Shown here: one piece after another, positions 49,648-58,987 of the stretch
How positions within the stretch are numbered: the first letter of the stretch is position 1
Layout: every line of letters starts with the position of its first letter
Assembly (NCBI RefSeq): GCF_000507245.1
Contig: NC_023035.1
Span: 3,639,570-3,703,569, forward strand
Origin: Salinispira pacifica
GTDB lineage: Bacteria > Spirochaetota > Spirochaetia > DSM-27196 > Salinispiraceae
DNA length: 64,000 bases
Reading direction: 5' to 3'
Notes under the pieces: generated by a model
Told to the model about the DNA's origin: nothing
Databases searched by the model: none
The model's input: only the letters and a program-made list of their open reading frames with translations
Made by a program: the position numbers and the translations under genes

Positions 49648-50452
49648 TCAAGACTTTCCCCTTACCCTGCAGGGTGAAAACCCGCCTATGGTACGCTTCG
49701 ACAAGGTAACCAAACGCTATGGTGATCTTACCGTTCTGGATTCCCTGGAACTGGATGTACGCGCCAATGAGATGGTCACCATTGTCGGCCCCTCGGGATC
49801 CGGAAAGACCACAGTGCTGCGGATGCTCATGACCCTTGAGCATATAAATGAAGGTGTCATCTATGTTGACGGCCGACCGCTCACCCACATGGAAAAAGAC
49901 GGGCAGCTTGTCCGGGCAAACAAATCCTATACCCGGGAAGTTCGAAAAGATATCGGCATGGTATTCCAGCAGTTCAATCTCTTTCCCCATATGACGGCTC
50001 TGGAAAACTGTACTGAGGCTCCAATTCAAGTGCTGGGGCTGTCCAAAAAAGATGCAGAAGAACGTGCGGTGGAACTGCTGGAAATGGTGGGTCTGGACGA
50101 TAAAATCGATCAGTATCCAGCCAGACTCTCCGGCGGCCAGCAGCAGCGGGTTGCTATCGCCCGGGCTCTCGCCATGAGGCCCAAGGTGATGCTCTTCGAT
50201 GAGGTTACATCAGCACTGGATCCCGAAGTGATCGGCGAAGTAACCCAGGTTATCCGGAAACTGAGAGTCAAGCACGATCTCACCATGCTCATGGTTACCC
50301 ATCAGATGGGTTTTGCCCGGGAGATATCTGACCGGGTATGTTTCTTTTATAACGGAAGCATCGTTGAACAGGGCGCTCCCGAAGAAATCTTTTCCAATCC
50401 AAAGGAAGAGCGTACGGCGGAATTCCTCAGCGCGGTCCTTGAAGCCAACTGA
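49640..50452 (+). CDS. ehuA: ectoine-type ABC transporter ATPase
   Basis: A 270-residue polar-amino-acid-type ATPase: Walker A VGPSGSGKTT, Q-loop MVFQQFNLFPH, signature LSGGQQQR, Walker B VMLFDEVTSALDPE, and the switch His in MVTHQMGF. I start at ATG 49640 (AAAAGG eight bases upstream) rather than 49631, which abuts that site. Its stop codon lies inside the first unit of a 14-bp tandem repeat. Confidence 0.9.
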   Translation: MNNQDFPLTLQGENPPMVRFDKVTKRYGDLTVLDSLELDVRANEMVTIVGPSGSGKTTVLRMLMTLEHINEGVIYVDGRPLTHMEKDGQLVRANKSYTREVRKDIGMVFQQFNLFPHMTALENCTEAPIQVLGLSKKDAEERAVELLEMVGLDDKIDQYPARLSGGQQQRVAIARALAMRPKVMLFDEVTSALDPEVIGEVTQVIRKLRVKHDLTMLMVTHQMGFAREISDRVCFFYNGSIVEQGAPEEIFSNPKEERTAEFLSAVLEAN

Positions 50453-50538
50453 CGGAAGCCAACTGACGGAAGCCAACTGACAGAAGCAGACAGACGGCGG
50501 CCGACTGACGGAAGCCGGCTGATAGCGGCCGACTCATA
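50441..50538 (+). repeat. 14-bp tandem repeat, seven copies, overlapping the ehuA stop
   Basis: Units of GAAGCCAACTGACG begin at 50441, 50455, 50469, 50483, 50497, 50511 and 50525; the first two are identical, the third differs by one base, later ones decay. The first unit supplies the ehuA stop codon TGA. Confidence 0.92.
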
Positions 50539-50566
50539 ACCGGCTCCTCTTCAGATCTCCGCACGA

Positions 50567-50608
50567 ACAGGGGTGATGTATTTGTGAACCTTCCGGCATC
50601 ACCCCTGT
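50567..50608. terminator. hairpin between convergent ehuA and yitT-like genes
   Basis: Perfect 12-bp stem (ACAGGGGTGATG, 50567-50578, with 50597-50608) and 18-nt loop. No U run; may act as a bidirectional RNA end. Confidence 0.6.
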
Positions 50609-50620
50609 CCGCCCCGGCCA

Positions 50621-51583
50621 TCAGTCTCCAAGGTTTATTTCCCGGCTTTTAAAGCCGAATCCGATCACATCCCGCACATCATTCATAATCATAAACACAT
50701 CAGGATCTTCCTGGTGGGCAATCGCCTTCAAGGTTGATGCCTGCTGTATGCCGAACGCCACGAAAATCAAATTTTTCTCTTCACCGGACCAGCTGCCCCT
50801 TCCGTTGAGAAACGTCACTCCACGGTCCAGTTCGTTGTAAATCCTGTTTTTGATCCGTTCTTCAGCCTCCGGACCCGAACATATAATGGTGGCGGTTTTC
50901 ACCCTTGAGATCCCCTCGGTGACCATATCGGTAAATTTTGCGGAAAGATACAAACCGAAGTAGCTCCAGATAATGATATTCAGGTTGGCAAATACCACAC
51001 CGATTATCAGAATGATCAGCGTCTCGATAATCAGATATCCGTTCCCGATCGAAATTCCCATATATTTTTTCATGATCGCTACCGGGACATCTGTTCCGCC
51101 AGTGGAGGCTTTGGATTTGAAAATCAGTCCCAGTCCGACTCCCAGGAGCATGGATCCTGCAATCGCCGCAAGAAAAATATCATCGGTCATTGCCCACTCT
51201 GTACTGGCTTTCATTACTCCATCCACAGTGTTGTAACGCTCAATCATTTCAGTGAGAATTCCCATCTCATACAGTTTTCGGGGAGATACAAGGTCTGTCA
51301 TGGCGCTGCTCATGAAAAAACCGATAAAGGTACCCAGCCCGAACTGCCTGCCCACAAGCCAGATACCCAAAATCCAAAGAGGTATGTTCATCATCATCAT
51401 GACAAAACCGGCGTTCCATCCGAACAGGTGGAAAAATATTTGGCTGAGACCACCCACACCTCCGGGTGCGATTTTGTAGGGCAGTAAAAACCAGGATAGG
51501 GCTATTCCGAAAATCAGACTGCCCACAACAATTCCAATCGTCTGACGGATAAAGGGGCCGGTCTTCTGCATGTTGAGTTTCAT
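50621..51583 (-). CDS. YitT family membrane protein (DUF161/DUF2179)
   Basis: A 320-residue protein: five to six membrane helices (about 12-220, with PGGVGGLSQIFFHLFG and STGGTDVPVAIMKKY typical of the family) and a C-terminal cytoplasmic DUF2179 domain (about 225-315, TATIICSGPEAEERIKNRIYNELDRGVTFL-like). Function unproven, possibly transport. The ATG at 51595 contains the GGAGG that serves the ATG at 51583, so I use 51583. Confidence 0.88.
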   Translation of the reverse strand: MKLNMQKTGPFIRQTIGIVVGSLIFGIALSWFLLPYKIAPGGVGGLSQIFFHLFGWNAGFVMMMMNIPLWILGIWLVGRQFGLGTFIGFFMSSAMTDLVSPRKLYEMGILTEMIERYNTVDGVMKASTEWAMTDDIFLAAIAGSMLLGVGLGLIFKSKASTGGTDVPVAIMKKYMGISIGNGYLIIETLIILIIGVVFANLNIIIWSYFGLYLSAKFTDMVTEGISRVKTATIICSGPEAEERIKNRIYNELDRGVTFLNGRGSWSGEEKNLIFVAFGIQQASTLKAIAHQEDPDVFMIMNDVRDVIGFGFKSREINLGD

Positions 51584-51789
51584 CCTCGCCTCCATATTCT
51601 GATCTGTATATTTACATCTTCAGGTTTTCCGGGTGTTCGGCAGTCTGACAATGCAGTATACATCCATGCAGTCATCCAGGCCACCTCATTCTCCCGGATT
51701 ACAGCTGGCAGAGTTAGCATGTAACCGGATGTTCATTGTATACTTTTCAGAGTATTCAGGGTTCACTGATAACAGGTAAGGAGCAATAC

Positions 51790-52596
51790 ATGTACAGAAG
51801 AGATATACGCCGAATATTTCCGGAAATTTTAGCAGTACCGGTCTTTGCAGCACTGCTGTTCGGTTCATGCAGCACGCTGCCTTCCCGGATTGAAGAGCCG
51901 GCGCACGGACCGGAAAATATTTCCGGGCGGTATTCGGGAATTCTTCCCTGCGCAGACTGCCCGGGCATTCTCAATATCCTGGAACTCTCACAGTCCGGAA
52001 ATTTCACTCTCAGGGAATCCTATCTGGATAGAAACAGCAGTGCATTCACCGGAAGAGGAGTGTGGAAGCGCATCGAGGCAACTCAGCTGAATCTCACTTT
52101 TGAAGAAAATTCCAGAACAATGCGGCTGGCTATCACTCCATCCGGGCTCAAGCTTCTGAATCAGGACGGTTCTGAAATTTCCACAGAGTTTCCCGATCTG
52201 TATGAGCTTGGGAAAAATTCACCTTCTCTGCAGAACACCCGTTGGGAGATTCAGAAACTGGGAAGCAGAGCTCCCGGGGAGAACCCTCAGGAAGAAAAAG
52301 AGGGCGGGTATTTCATATCCTTCGCTCCGGAAGGGTACAGATTCGCCGCCAAAGCCGGATGCAATACGCTGATTGGGGAGTATTCCTTTACAGCCGGAGG
52401 AGAGCTCACCTTCACGGCCCCGGCATCAACTCTCATGGCCTGCCCGGATATGTCCATGGAAGAGCTGCTGGCCGATATTTTGACCAGGACCAGAGGATGG
52501 CGCATGCAAAGCGAACAGATGATGTTTTTAGACCAGGAAGGCAGTGAAATTGCAGTTTTCACAGTCATTCAGTCTGGAGAAAAAACCACCGATTGA
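51790..52596 (+). CDS. lipoprotein with NlpE-like and META domains
   Basis: A 268-residue protein with a lipoprotein signal (PVFAALLFGSCST, Cys near residue 28). Residues about 45-140 match the NlpE N-terminal pattern (GRYSGILPCADCPGI with its CxxC), residues about 155-262 a META/HslJ domain (NTRWEIQKLG, AGCNTLIGEYSF, MACPDMSMEELLADIL). In other bacteria NlpE signals envelope or surface stress; here only the domain match is seen. TAAGGAG precedes the ATG. Confidence 0.88.
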   Translation: MYRRDIRRIFPEILAVPVFAALLFGSCSTLPSRIEEPAHGPENISGRYSGILPCADCPGILNILELSQSGNFTLRESYLDRNSSAFTGRGVWKRIEATQLNLTFEENSRTMRLAITPSGLKLLNQDGSEISTEFPDLYELGKNSPSLQNTRWEIQKLGSRAPGENPQEEKEGGYFISFAPEGYRFAAKAGCNTLIGEYSFTAGGELTFTAPASTLMACPDMSMEELLADILTRTRGWRMQSEQMMFLDQEGSEIAVFTVIQSGEKTTD

Positions 52597-52624
52597 AATA
52601 TTCCGATAATGAAAGCGCAAGAAA

Positions 52625-54076
52625 TCAGCGTCTCCAGAACTGGGGGGAAAACAGAACCAGAACGGTGTATATTTCCAGCCTGCCCAGCATCATGATAAAT
52701 GATAAAAACCACTTTATCGCCGGAGAAAATGATGAATAATTTTCTGTGGGACCCACCCCGGCAAAGCCCGGTCCGATATTCCCCAGGGTGGCAAGAGCCG
52801 TAGAAAAACTTGTAAGCAGGCTTTTCCCGTCCATGGCAACCACAACAGTGGTGAGAATGAGAAAAAACATGTAGAGAATAATAAACCCGGTGATGGTATA
52901 CACCACAGATTTTTTCAACCGGCTGCCGTTAAGCTTCACCGTGAATACACTTCGGGGATGCAGGAGATATTTCATCTCGGTAAAGCCCTGCTTCAGAAGT
53001 GAAATGATTCTCACAACCTTCACTCCGCCCCCGGTGGAACCTGCACTGCCTCCGATAAACATCATGGCGAAAAGCAAAGCCTGACTCAGACCCGGCCAAA
53101 GAGCAAAGTCCGCCGTGGCATATCCGGTAGTGGTAAGAATACTGGCAGTCTGAAACCCCGAAAAGCGCAGACTTGTAGCCAGATCCGGATACACCCCTTC
53201 GCGGTAAAGATTGAACCCCATGATCAGCATGGTAACGATAAAAATGCCGAGATATGCCTTCAGCTCGGAATTTCTCCATAAAAGTCTGAATCTGCCGGTC
53301 AGCAGACGATAGTGCATTATGAAGTTGGTTCCAGCAAGCACCATAAAGATGGTGATCACATTCTGTAGATAGGGGCTGTTATAATGTCCCACACTGCTGT
53401 TTTTGGGGCTGAAACCGCCGGTTGCCAGCGTACCGAAGGTATGAGTGAGGGAATCGAACAAGCTCATTCCCCCCAGCATCAGCAGCAGGGTTTCAAGAAC
53501 GGTCATTCCCAGATAAATCATCCAGAGAATCTTCGCCGTACCGGTAATTCGGCTGGTAAGACGGTCAACATCAGGCCCGGGAGCTTCAGCCTTCATAAGC
53601 TGCAGCCCGCCGATCCCCAGCAGTGGAAAAAGGGCAACGGCAAGAACCACAATCCCCATCCCTCCCAGCCAGTGGGTGAGGCTTCTCCAGAAGAGAAACG
53701 GTCTGGGCATGGCTTCTATTTCGGTCAGGATGGATGCTCCGGTAGTGGTGAACCCGCTCATTGTTTCGAAAAATGCATCGGTATAGGAAGGTATGGCATC
53801 TCCCAGGACAAATGGAACTGCGCCTACTGCGCTCACCAGAATCCAGCTCAGACTCACCAGAAGAAAACCGCTGCGGGGGTTAATATCTCCCCGATAGCTC
53901 CAGGTCAGCCAGAGAACCACTGCCGAAATTAGTATGGAGGCCATGGAGGGGAGAAAAAAACTCATAATGAATTCCGGAGTGGAATCGAAAACGGCAACTA
54001 TCACCGGTGTGAGCAAGAACAGCCCGATGATCCCGAGAATTGCTGCCAGAGCTCTGGTGATGGCAAATCCCTTCAC
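52625..54076 (-). CDS. trkH: Trk potassium uptake membrane subunit
   Basis: A 483-residue TrkH/KtrB-type channel with four M1-P-M2 repeats; the first pore loop ends SGFTTTGAS, the others include FGTLATGGFSPKNSS and ILTTTGYA, and the last STALATLGNIGPG. It lies 12 bp after trkA in the same operon. Imports K+ across the cytoplasmic membrane. Confidence 0.95.
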   Translation of the reverse strand: MKGFAITRALAAILGIIGLFLLTPVIVAVFDSTPEFIMSFFLPSMASILISAVVLWLTWSYRGDINPRSGFLLVSLSWILVSAVGAVPFVLGDAIPSYTDAFFETMSGFTTTGASILTEIEAMPRPFLFWRSLTHWLGGMGIVVLAVALFPLLGIGGLQLMKAEAPGPDVDRLTSRITGTAKILWMIYLGMTVLETLLLMLGGMSLFDSLTHTFGTLATGGFSPKNSSVGHYNSPYLQNVITIFMVLAGTNFIMHYRLLTGRFRLLWRNSELKAYLGIFIVTMLIMGFNLYREGVYPDLATSLRFSGFQTASILTTTGYATADFALWPGLSQALLFAMMFIGGSAGSTGGGVKVVRIISLLKQGFTEMKYLLHPRSVFTVKLNGSRLKKSVVYTITGFIILYMFFLILTTVVVAMDGKSLLTSFSTALATLGNIGPGFAGVGPTENYSSFSPAIKWFLSFIMMLGRLEIYTVLVLFSPQFWRR

Positions 54077-54088
54077 GATAGCCCCCTA

Positions 54089-55501
54089 TTAACCGTCGCT
54101 TGAAGCGGTGACCAGATCCTCAATCCTCGGAACAAATTCCTTCCGTGCAAGAATCAGAATATGATCATTTGCCTCAACTCTGGCATCGCCGTCGGGAATA
54201 AAGGTTTTCTTTTCCCGATTAATATAGAGAAGAAGAGTTTCCGGTGGAAAGCGGATTTCCCGGAGTGTCCTGCCTACAATCTGGCTTTCCGGCTCAACCT
54301 GAAGCTCGAGAAAATCAATCTTTCCCCGGGCCGCTGTCTGAATGCTGGTCACATTACCTTTCAGCAGATATTTAAGAATTGAGTTCACCACAGTATCCTT
54401 GAGACTCACAATCACATTGATACCCAGTTCGCTGGCGATATGTGCATAATTTTCAGATCGTACAAGAGTGATGGCACGGTCAATCCCGATTTTCCGGGCA
54501 TACAGCCCGGCAACAATATTCAGCTCGGGATTCTCTGTGGCGGTAATCAGCAGATCACATTCATTGAGCTGTTCTTCCTCAAAAATATCTTCCTCGCTGA
54601 TATCCGCATTTATTACCAGTGCGTCAGGGTACCGGTCACTGATCTGCTTGCACTTCTGATAGTCCCGTTCAACCACTCTCACTGAGCGGGCATTTTTTCT
54701 GCGCACCATGCGGGTGAATCGACGGAAAAAGGTCTGCTCCTGCAGTTCATTTCCCATGAGATGATGCAGAACCATTCTGCCGATTGAACCGCCGCCCACA
54801 ACCAGAACCCGTTTCAGGCTTTCCTGCTTCTCTCCGAGAAACTGATGAATTTTTTTGAAGTCGGCTTCCTTTGCCGCAATATACATCTCATCGCCTTCAA
54901 GAATCGTCGTGGATCCGTCGGGAATAATAGTCTGTTCTTCCCGCTGAATAACGGGAACAATGAAGGGAAGCGGCAAAAGAGAAGGGAGTTTATGAATTAC
55001 CATATTGGCAAAAGGGGAGCGGCCGGACACCACGAATCGCTGAATCTGTATATCCAGGTTTTCAAAAACCATGACGTAATTTCTGGCGCCTGTATCCAGC
55101 TGCTGTATGATATTTTTTGCAGCTTCAGTTTCCGGATTGATCATATAATCAATTCCCAGATAGCGCTGTTCGGCCATCTGGGTCTGCATATACTCAACAT
55201 TTCTAACCCTGGCCACTTTGTTGGGGATTCGGAATTCCGCCGCAACCAACGAACAGCATATCATGTTGATCTCATCAGAGCCGGTAAGGGCAATAAAATA
55301 ATCAGCCTTTTCCGCCCCGGCTTTGCGAAGAATCTCCAGATCGTTCCCCTGACCGGTAAGCACCATGCAGTCCAGCCGTGCTCCGGCGTAGCGAGCCGAT
55401 TCCTCATGCTGTTCAATGATGGTGACGTTCTTGCCCTCATCAATAAGACGCCGGGCAACCTGGAACCCGACAACCCCGGCTCCCACTATGATAATGTTCA
55501 T
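54089..55501 (-). CDS. trkA: Trk potassium uptake regulatory subunit
   Basis: A 470-residue protein with two RCK modules: TrkA-N Rossmann domain IVGAGVVGFQVARRL (NAD(H) binding) plus TrkA-C, then a second with VVGGGSIGRMVLHHL and a second TrkA-C. It gates TrkH. The ATG at 55501 has no ribosome-binding site, but a near-consensus promoter ends seven bases upstream. First gene of the trkAH operon. Confidence 0.95.
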   Translation of the reverse strand: MNIIIVGAGVVGFQVARRLIDEGKNVTIIEQHEESARYAGARLDCMVLTGQGNDLEILRKAGAEKADYFIALTGSDEINMICCSLVAAEFRIPNKVARVRNVEYMQTQMAEQRYLGIDYMINPETEAAKNIIQQLDTGARNYVMVFENLDIQIQRFVVSGRSPFANMVIHKLPSLLPLPFIVPVIQREEQTIIPDGSTTILEGDEMYIAAKEADFKKIHQFLGEKQESLKRVLVVGGGSIGRMVLHHLMGNELQEQTFFRRFTRMVRRKNARSVRVVERDYQKCKQISDRYPDALVINADISEEDIFEEEQLNECDLLITATENPELNIVAGLYARKIGIDRAITLVRSENYAHIASELGINVIVSLKDTVVNSILKYLLKGNVTSIQTAARGKIDFLELQVEPESQIVGRTLREIRFPPETLLLYINREKKTFIPDGDARVEANDHILILARKEFVPRIEDLVTASSDG

Positions 55502-55508
55502 AATACTG

Positions 55509-55537
55509 GTTATAGCAGGTTAGGCAGTGCCGGTCAA
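55509..55537 (-). promoter_or_regulatory. trkA promoter, leaderless geometry
   Basis: Minus strand TTGACC (55537-55532), 17 nt, TATAAC (55514-55509). Seven bases separate the -10 box from the ATG at 55501, so the mRNA should begin at or next to the start codon. Confidence 0.65.
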
Positions 55538-55580
55538 ATTTGCGGCATCCATCCAGGCCGTTCTGTGTTCAGGAGAGGAC

Positions 55581-55612
55581 AAAAAAAAGCTGCCTGAGTG
55601 TACTCAGACAGC
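55581..55612 (-). terminator. Rho-independent terminator after proX
   Basis: Minus strand: 10-bp stem with one G-U pair (55612-55603 with 55598-55589), TACA loop, then eight U (A run at 55581-55588). Confidence 0.9.
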
Positions 55613-55626
55613 CTTCTGAACAGATC

Positions 55627-55644
55627 TTACGTTGTACAACGTAA
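55627..55644. repeat. 18-bp perfect palindrome just after proX
   Basis: TTACGTTGTACAACGTAA, fully self-complementary, eight bases past the proX stop and before the terminator. It could be an RNA hairpin or a dimeric-protein site. Confidence 0.8.
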
Positions 55645-55652
55645 AGATTCTA

Positions 55653-56540
55653 TTACATTTCAGGAATCCAATCCTGCCATACGTCGGGATTTTCATTCTT
55701 CCATTCCCGGGCTGCTTCAAGTGTGTCCAGCTCGGAATCGGCAATGTGCACCATGAGGGGACCGATGGTTTCGTTGGTCCAGTACACGTTGTCAAAGAAT
55801 GCAGATACAACAGGCAGATCTTCTTCAACTCCGGGGCGTCCCAGAATGAAAATATCGTCGGGTACGAATATCTGTTCACCGTCCTGTTCGAGAATTACCA
55901 GATCGTAACGACCGAACATGGAGTGGGGCTGCCAACCCATACCTACGATGTATTCTTCTTCTTGGTATGCCGCATCGATTGCCGCCATCATTGCAGGGCT
56001 TGAAGATGCAACCAGTTCCAGACCAGCTTCTTCCAGACCGTATGCGGGAATCAGTTCCTCGGCAGTCTTGATCATCATACCGGCACCTGCATCGATTCCG
56101 GTGATTTCACCATTGAGCTTTTCAACCACTTCAGGCTTTGCAAGGTCAGATACCTTTGTAACACCGTCATCTGCCATGTACTTGGGTACAATCAGACCGG
56201 TAATACCTTTGTCGTAGATCTTGGAGACCCTCACGATGTCGGTACCTTCAGTGTATACACTGTGCAGTGTGGGAAGCCATCCTTCCATGAAGTAGTCCTG
56301 GTCACCCGCAGCCACTGAAGAAATTGCAGGAGCAACGTCGGCAGCGGTAAGGTTCACTTCGTATCCGAACTCATCTTCAAGAACAGTTGCCAGGAAATGG
56401 GTCCATGCCACACCTTCTTCCCAGTTTGCATATACGAGATTTACCTCTTTGGCTTCTGCACCTTCCTGTGCACCTTCAGCAAACGCTGCGGCGGGAATGA
56501 TTACAGCCATGATAAGCAAAGTTACAATTAACTTTCTCAC
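55653..56540 (-). CDS. proX: glycine betaine/proline-type ABC transporter, substrate-binding protein
   Basis: A 295-residue OpuAC-family binding protein with a signal peptide (RKLIVTLLIMAVIIPAAAFA). VNLVYANWEEGVAWTHFLATVL starts the mature domain; GWLPTLHSVY and MGWQPHSMF contain the Trp residues that form the aromatic cage for quaternary amines. Starts with GTG behind AGGAGG. Separated from proW by a terminator and its own promoter. Osmoprotectant uptake. Confidence 0.9.
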   Translation of the reverse strand: MRKLIVTLLIMAVIIPAAAFAEGAQEGAEAKEVNLVYANWEEGVAWTHFLATVLEDEFGYEVNLTAADVAPAISSVAAGDQDYFMEGWLPTLHSVYTEGTDIVRVSKIYDKGITGLIVPKYMADDGVTKVSDLAKPEVVEKLNGEITGIDAGAGMMIKTAEELIPAYGLEEAGLELVASSSPAMMAAIDAAYQEEEYIVGMGWQPHSMFGRYDLVILEQDGEQIFVPDDIFILGRPGVEEDLPVVSAFFDNVYWTNETIGPLMVHIADSELDTLEAAREWKNENPDVWQDWIPEM

Positions 56541-56578
56541 AATATTCCTCCTAAAAATAATATTGATTGATTATTAGT

Positions 56579-56607
56579 ATACTAACTATTTAAATCAGAT
56601 AAATCAA
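56579..56607 (-). promoter_or_regulatory. proX promoter with palindromic -10 region
   Basis: Minus strand TTGATT (56607-56602), 17 nt, TAGTAT (56584-56579). The -10 box lies within the perfect palindrome TTAGTATACTAA (56574-56585), a possible operator. Confidence 0.5.
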
Positions 56608-56774
56608 GGAATCAGCAGCATTTTCTTCATCAATATCCGCTTTTTTTCAGAATTTGCCCGGATTTTCCCGTATTTTTCTCGCTGTATCCATGAAAAACCG
56701 GAAATTGTCTCAAACTATATAGAATTCTATAAAATTGCACAGAAATAAGTTTAGCGGAAATCAGTCCAAAGACG

Positions 56775-56811
56775 AAAAAAGGCTGCCTGTTTGGACTTAT
56801 CAGACAGCCTT
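56775..56811 (-). terminator. terminator after proW
   Basis: Minus strand: 11-bp stem with one G-U pair (56811-56801 with 56789-56779), 11-nt loop, then a U run (A at 56775-56780). The stem is almost the same sequence as the terminator after proX. The rest of the 323-bp gap 56541-56863 holds the proX promoter and nothing else I can name. Confidence 0.88.
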
Positions 56812-56863
56812 CATATTCAGCCGGGTTTCGTTTGTGTCCAACCCGGCTTGGTTTCACGTTGAG

Positions 56864-57715
56864 CTATTTTTCTTCCTGACGCTGGGATGCATCGCTCAAG
56901 GCTTGAGTCACACGGTCAAGGAAGATAGCCAGGATAACAATGGAGATACCGCCTTCAAAGCCCATGTCGATCCTCAGCTGTGTAATACCCTTGAGAACCA
57001 CATTACCCAGACCTCCGGCACCGATCATTCCGGAAATTACCACCATTGAAAGAGCGAGCATAATTGTCTGGTTTACACCCGCCATGATGGTGGGCAGAGC
57101 AACCGGCAATTCAGCCTTGTAGAGCATCTGTGACGGAGTGGCTCCAAATGAGCGGCTTGCCTCTTTGATCTCCTTCGGAACCTGCCGGATACCCAGGTTG
57201 GTGAGTCGTACTGCCGGGGGAAGAGAGAAAATCAGAGTGGCAATAACCCCGGGAATGGGACCCAATCTAAACAGCAGTACCGCCGGTATGAGGTACACAA
57301 ACGCAGGGAGGGTCTGCATGAAGTCCAGTATAGGACGGACTACATTCCACACCGAATCCGATTTTGAGGACCAGATTCCCATGGGAACACCGATCAGCAG
57401 TCCGAAGAACACCGCAGTGATCACCAGGGACAGGGTGTCCATGGTTTCACTCCAGTACCCCATGTACCAGATCAGCAAAAATCCCACCAGGGTAAAAATT
57501 GCAACCCCTCTGCTGGCAATCCACCAAGCAAGAGCGGTAAACAGAATAATAATAATAAACTGGGGAGGGAACTGAAACACCCAGTTCACACCATTCAGAA
57601 GACCGTCCACAAGGTTGGAGATTACATCAAAGAATCCCCCCAGATTTTCCGTGAGCCAGTCGATTACTGTCTCAAATCCTTTTCCGATATCAATTATTTC
57701 ACGTATTCTATCCAT
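56864..57715 (-). CDS. proW: glycine betaine ABC transporter permease
   Basis: A 283-residue OpuAB/ProW-type permease. About six membrane helices, PILDFMQTLPAFVYLIPAVLLF, and the EAA loop PKEIKEASRSFGATPSQMLYKAELP are diagnostic. It follows proV by 12 bp. Confidence 0.93.
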   Translation of the reverse strand: MDRIREIIDIGKGFETVIDWLTENLGGFFDVISNLVDGLLNGVNWVFQFPPQFIIIILFTALAWWIASRGVAIFTLVGFLLIWYMGYWSETMDTLSLVITAVFFGLLIGVPMGIWSSKSDSVWNVVRPILDFMQTLPAFVYLIPAVLLFRLGPIPGVIATLIFSLPPAVRLTNLGIRQVPKEIKEASRSFGATPSQMLYKAELPVALPTIMAGVNQTIMLALSMVVISGMIGAGGLGNVVLKGITQLRIDMGFEGGISIVILAIFLDRVTQALSDASQRQEEK

Positions 57716-57727
57716 GTAAATCGCTCC

Positions 57728-58987
57728 TTACTCCTGGCCGGCTTCTGCATCGTGCTCGGCCTGTTCCATAACCTCACTCAGTACCGTGGGAGTTTCCGCT
57801 TCCTCATCGTCATTGGTCACTTCCGCGATAATGGCTGCCCGGTCCACAATGCCGTGAAACTTATTGTCATCCCCGATTACTGCAATGGGGAATCTGGACT
57901 CAAGAGCCGTTGCAAGCAGATCCGAGACGGCGGTTTCCGGACCGGCGGTGTATACGTTGTGTGTAAGAATCTCAGTCAGGTCTTTTTTCTTCTGCTTCTT
58001 CAGTTCCACTGCATCCTCTACTGACACAATCCCCTGGAGAACCCGTTCAGAGTCCACCACAAAGGCGTGGGAAATATGTTCCTTTTCCATTAAGCGGAGA
58101 GCAGCTTCTGGACCGTCTTTCTGGATATTCAGGGTGGGGCATCCGTGCTTCACGGAACTGGCAGTGATAACCTTGGTTCTGTCCACGTTCTGAACGAACT
58201 TTTTCACATAATCGTCGGCAGGATCTGAAAGAATCTGCTCAGGAGTTCCGATCTGGCGGACACGGCCGTCGGGTCCGAGAATTGCAATACGGTCACCAAG
58301 CTTCAACGCTTCATCAAGGTCGTGGGTAATGAAGATGATGGTCTTGTGCATCTTCGCCTGAAGTTCAAGCAGTTCATCCTGCATCTGAGTACGGATGAGC
58401 GGGTCCAGTGCACTGAACGCTTCATCCATAAGAAGAATTTCAGGGTCGTTGGCAAGGGCCCGGGCCAGCCCGACCCGCTGCTGCATACCACCGGACAATT
58501 CCCTTGGCATGCTGAATTCGAATCCGTCCAGGCCGACCAGTTTAATAGCGTCCAAAGCTTTTTGTCTCCGGGTCTCTTTGTCCACGCCGCTTACTTCGAG
58601 CCCGAACTCCACGTTATTCACAACATTTCTGTGAGGCAGGAGTCCGAAATTCTGGAAGACCATGGACATTTTACGCCGACGAAGCTCCTGGAGCTCCTCA
58701 CTGTCCATCTGCATGATATCTTTGCCGTCCACCAGAATGGCCCCTGCTGTGGGCTTGATCAGCTTGTTCAGACAACGGATAAATGTGGATTTTCCGCTTC
58801 CGGAAAGTCCCATTACCACAAAGGTTTCCTTCTTGTCGATACTGAATGTGGCACCGTTAATGGCAATGGTACATCCGGTTTTTTTCTTAATGTCTGTCTT
58901 CGACATCCCGTCCTTGATGAGGGGAATCGCCCTCTTGGGATTGGGGCCGAAGATTTTATACAGGTCTTTCACTTCAACTAATGACAT
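57728..58987 (-). CDS. proV: glycine betaine ABC transporter ATPase with CBS domains
   Basis: A 419-residue ATPase: Walker A GLSGSGKST, Q-loop MVFQNFGLLPH, signature LSGGMQQR, Walker B ILLMDEAFSALDP, switch His FITHDLDEA. The C-terminal about 130 residues form two CBS modules (ASSVKHGCPTLNIQK... and LTHNVYTAGPETAVSDLL), which in OpuA-type importers sense ionic strength or cyclic di-AMP. GGGAGCG precedes the ATG. First gene of proVW(X). Confidence 0.94.
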   Translation of the reverse strand: MSLVEVKDLYKIFGPNPKRAIPLIKDGMSKTDIKKKTGCTIAINGATFSIDKKETFVVMGLSGSGKSTFIRCLNKLIKPTAGAILVDGKDIMQMDSEELQELRRRKMSMVFQNFGLLPHRNVVNNVEFGLEVSGVDKETRRQKALDAIKLVGLDGFEFSMPRELSGGMQQRVGLARALANDPEILLMDEAFSALDPLIRTQMQDELLELQAKMHKTIIFITHDLDEALKLGDRIAILGPDGRVRQIGTPEQILSDPADDYVKKFVQNVDRTKVITASSVKHGCPTLNIQKDGPEAALRLMEKEHISHAFVVDSERVLQGIVSVEDAVELKKQKKKDLTEILTHNVYTAGPETAVSDLLATALESRFPIAVIGDDNKFHGIVDRAAIIAEVTNDDEEAETPTVLSEVMEQAEHDAEAGQE

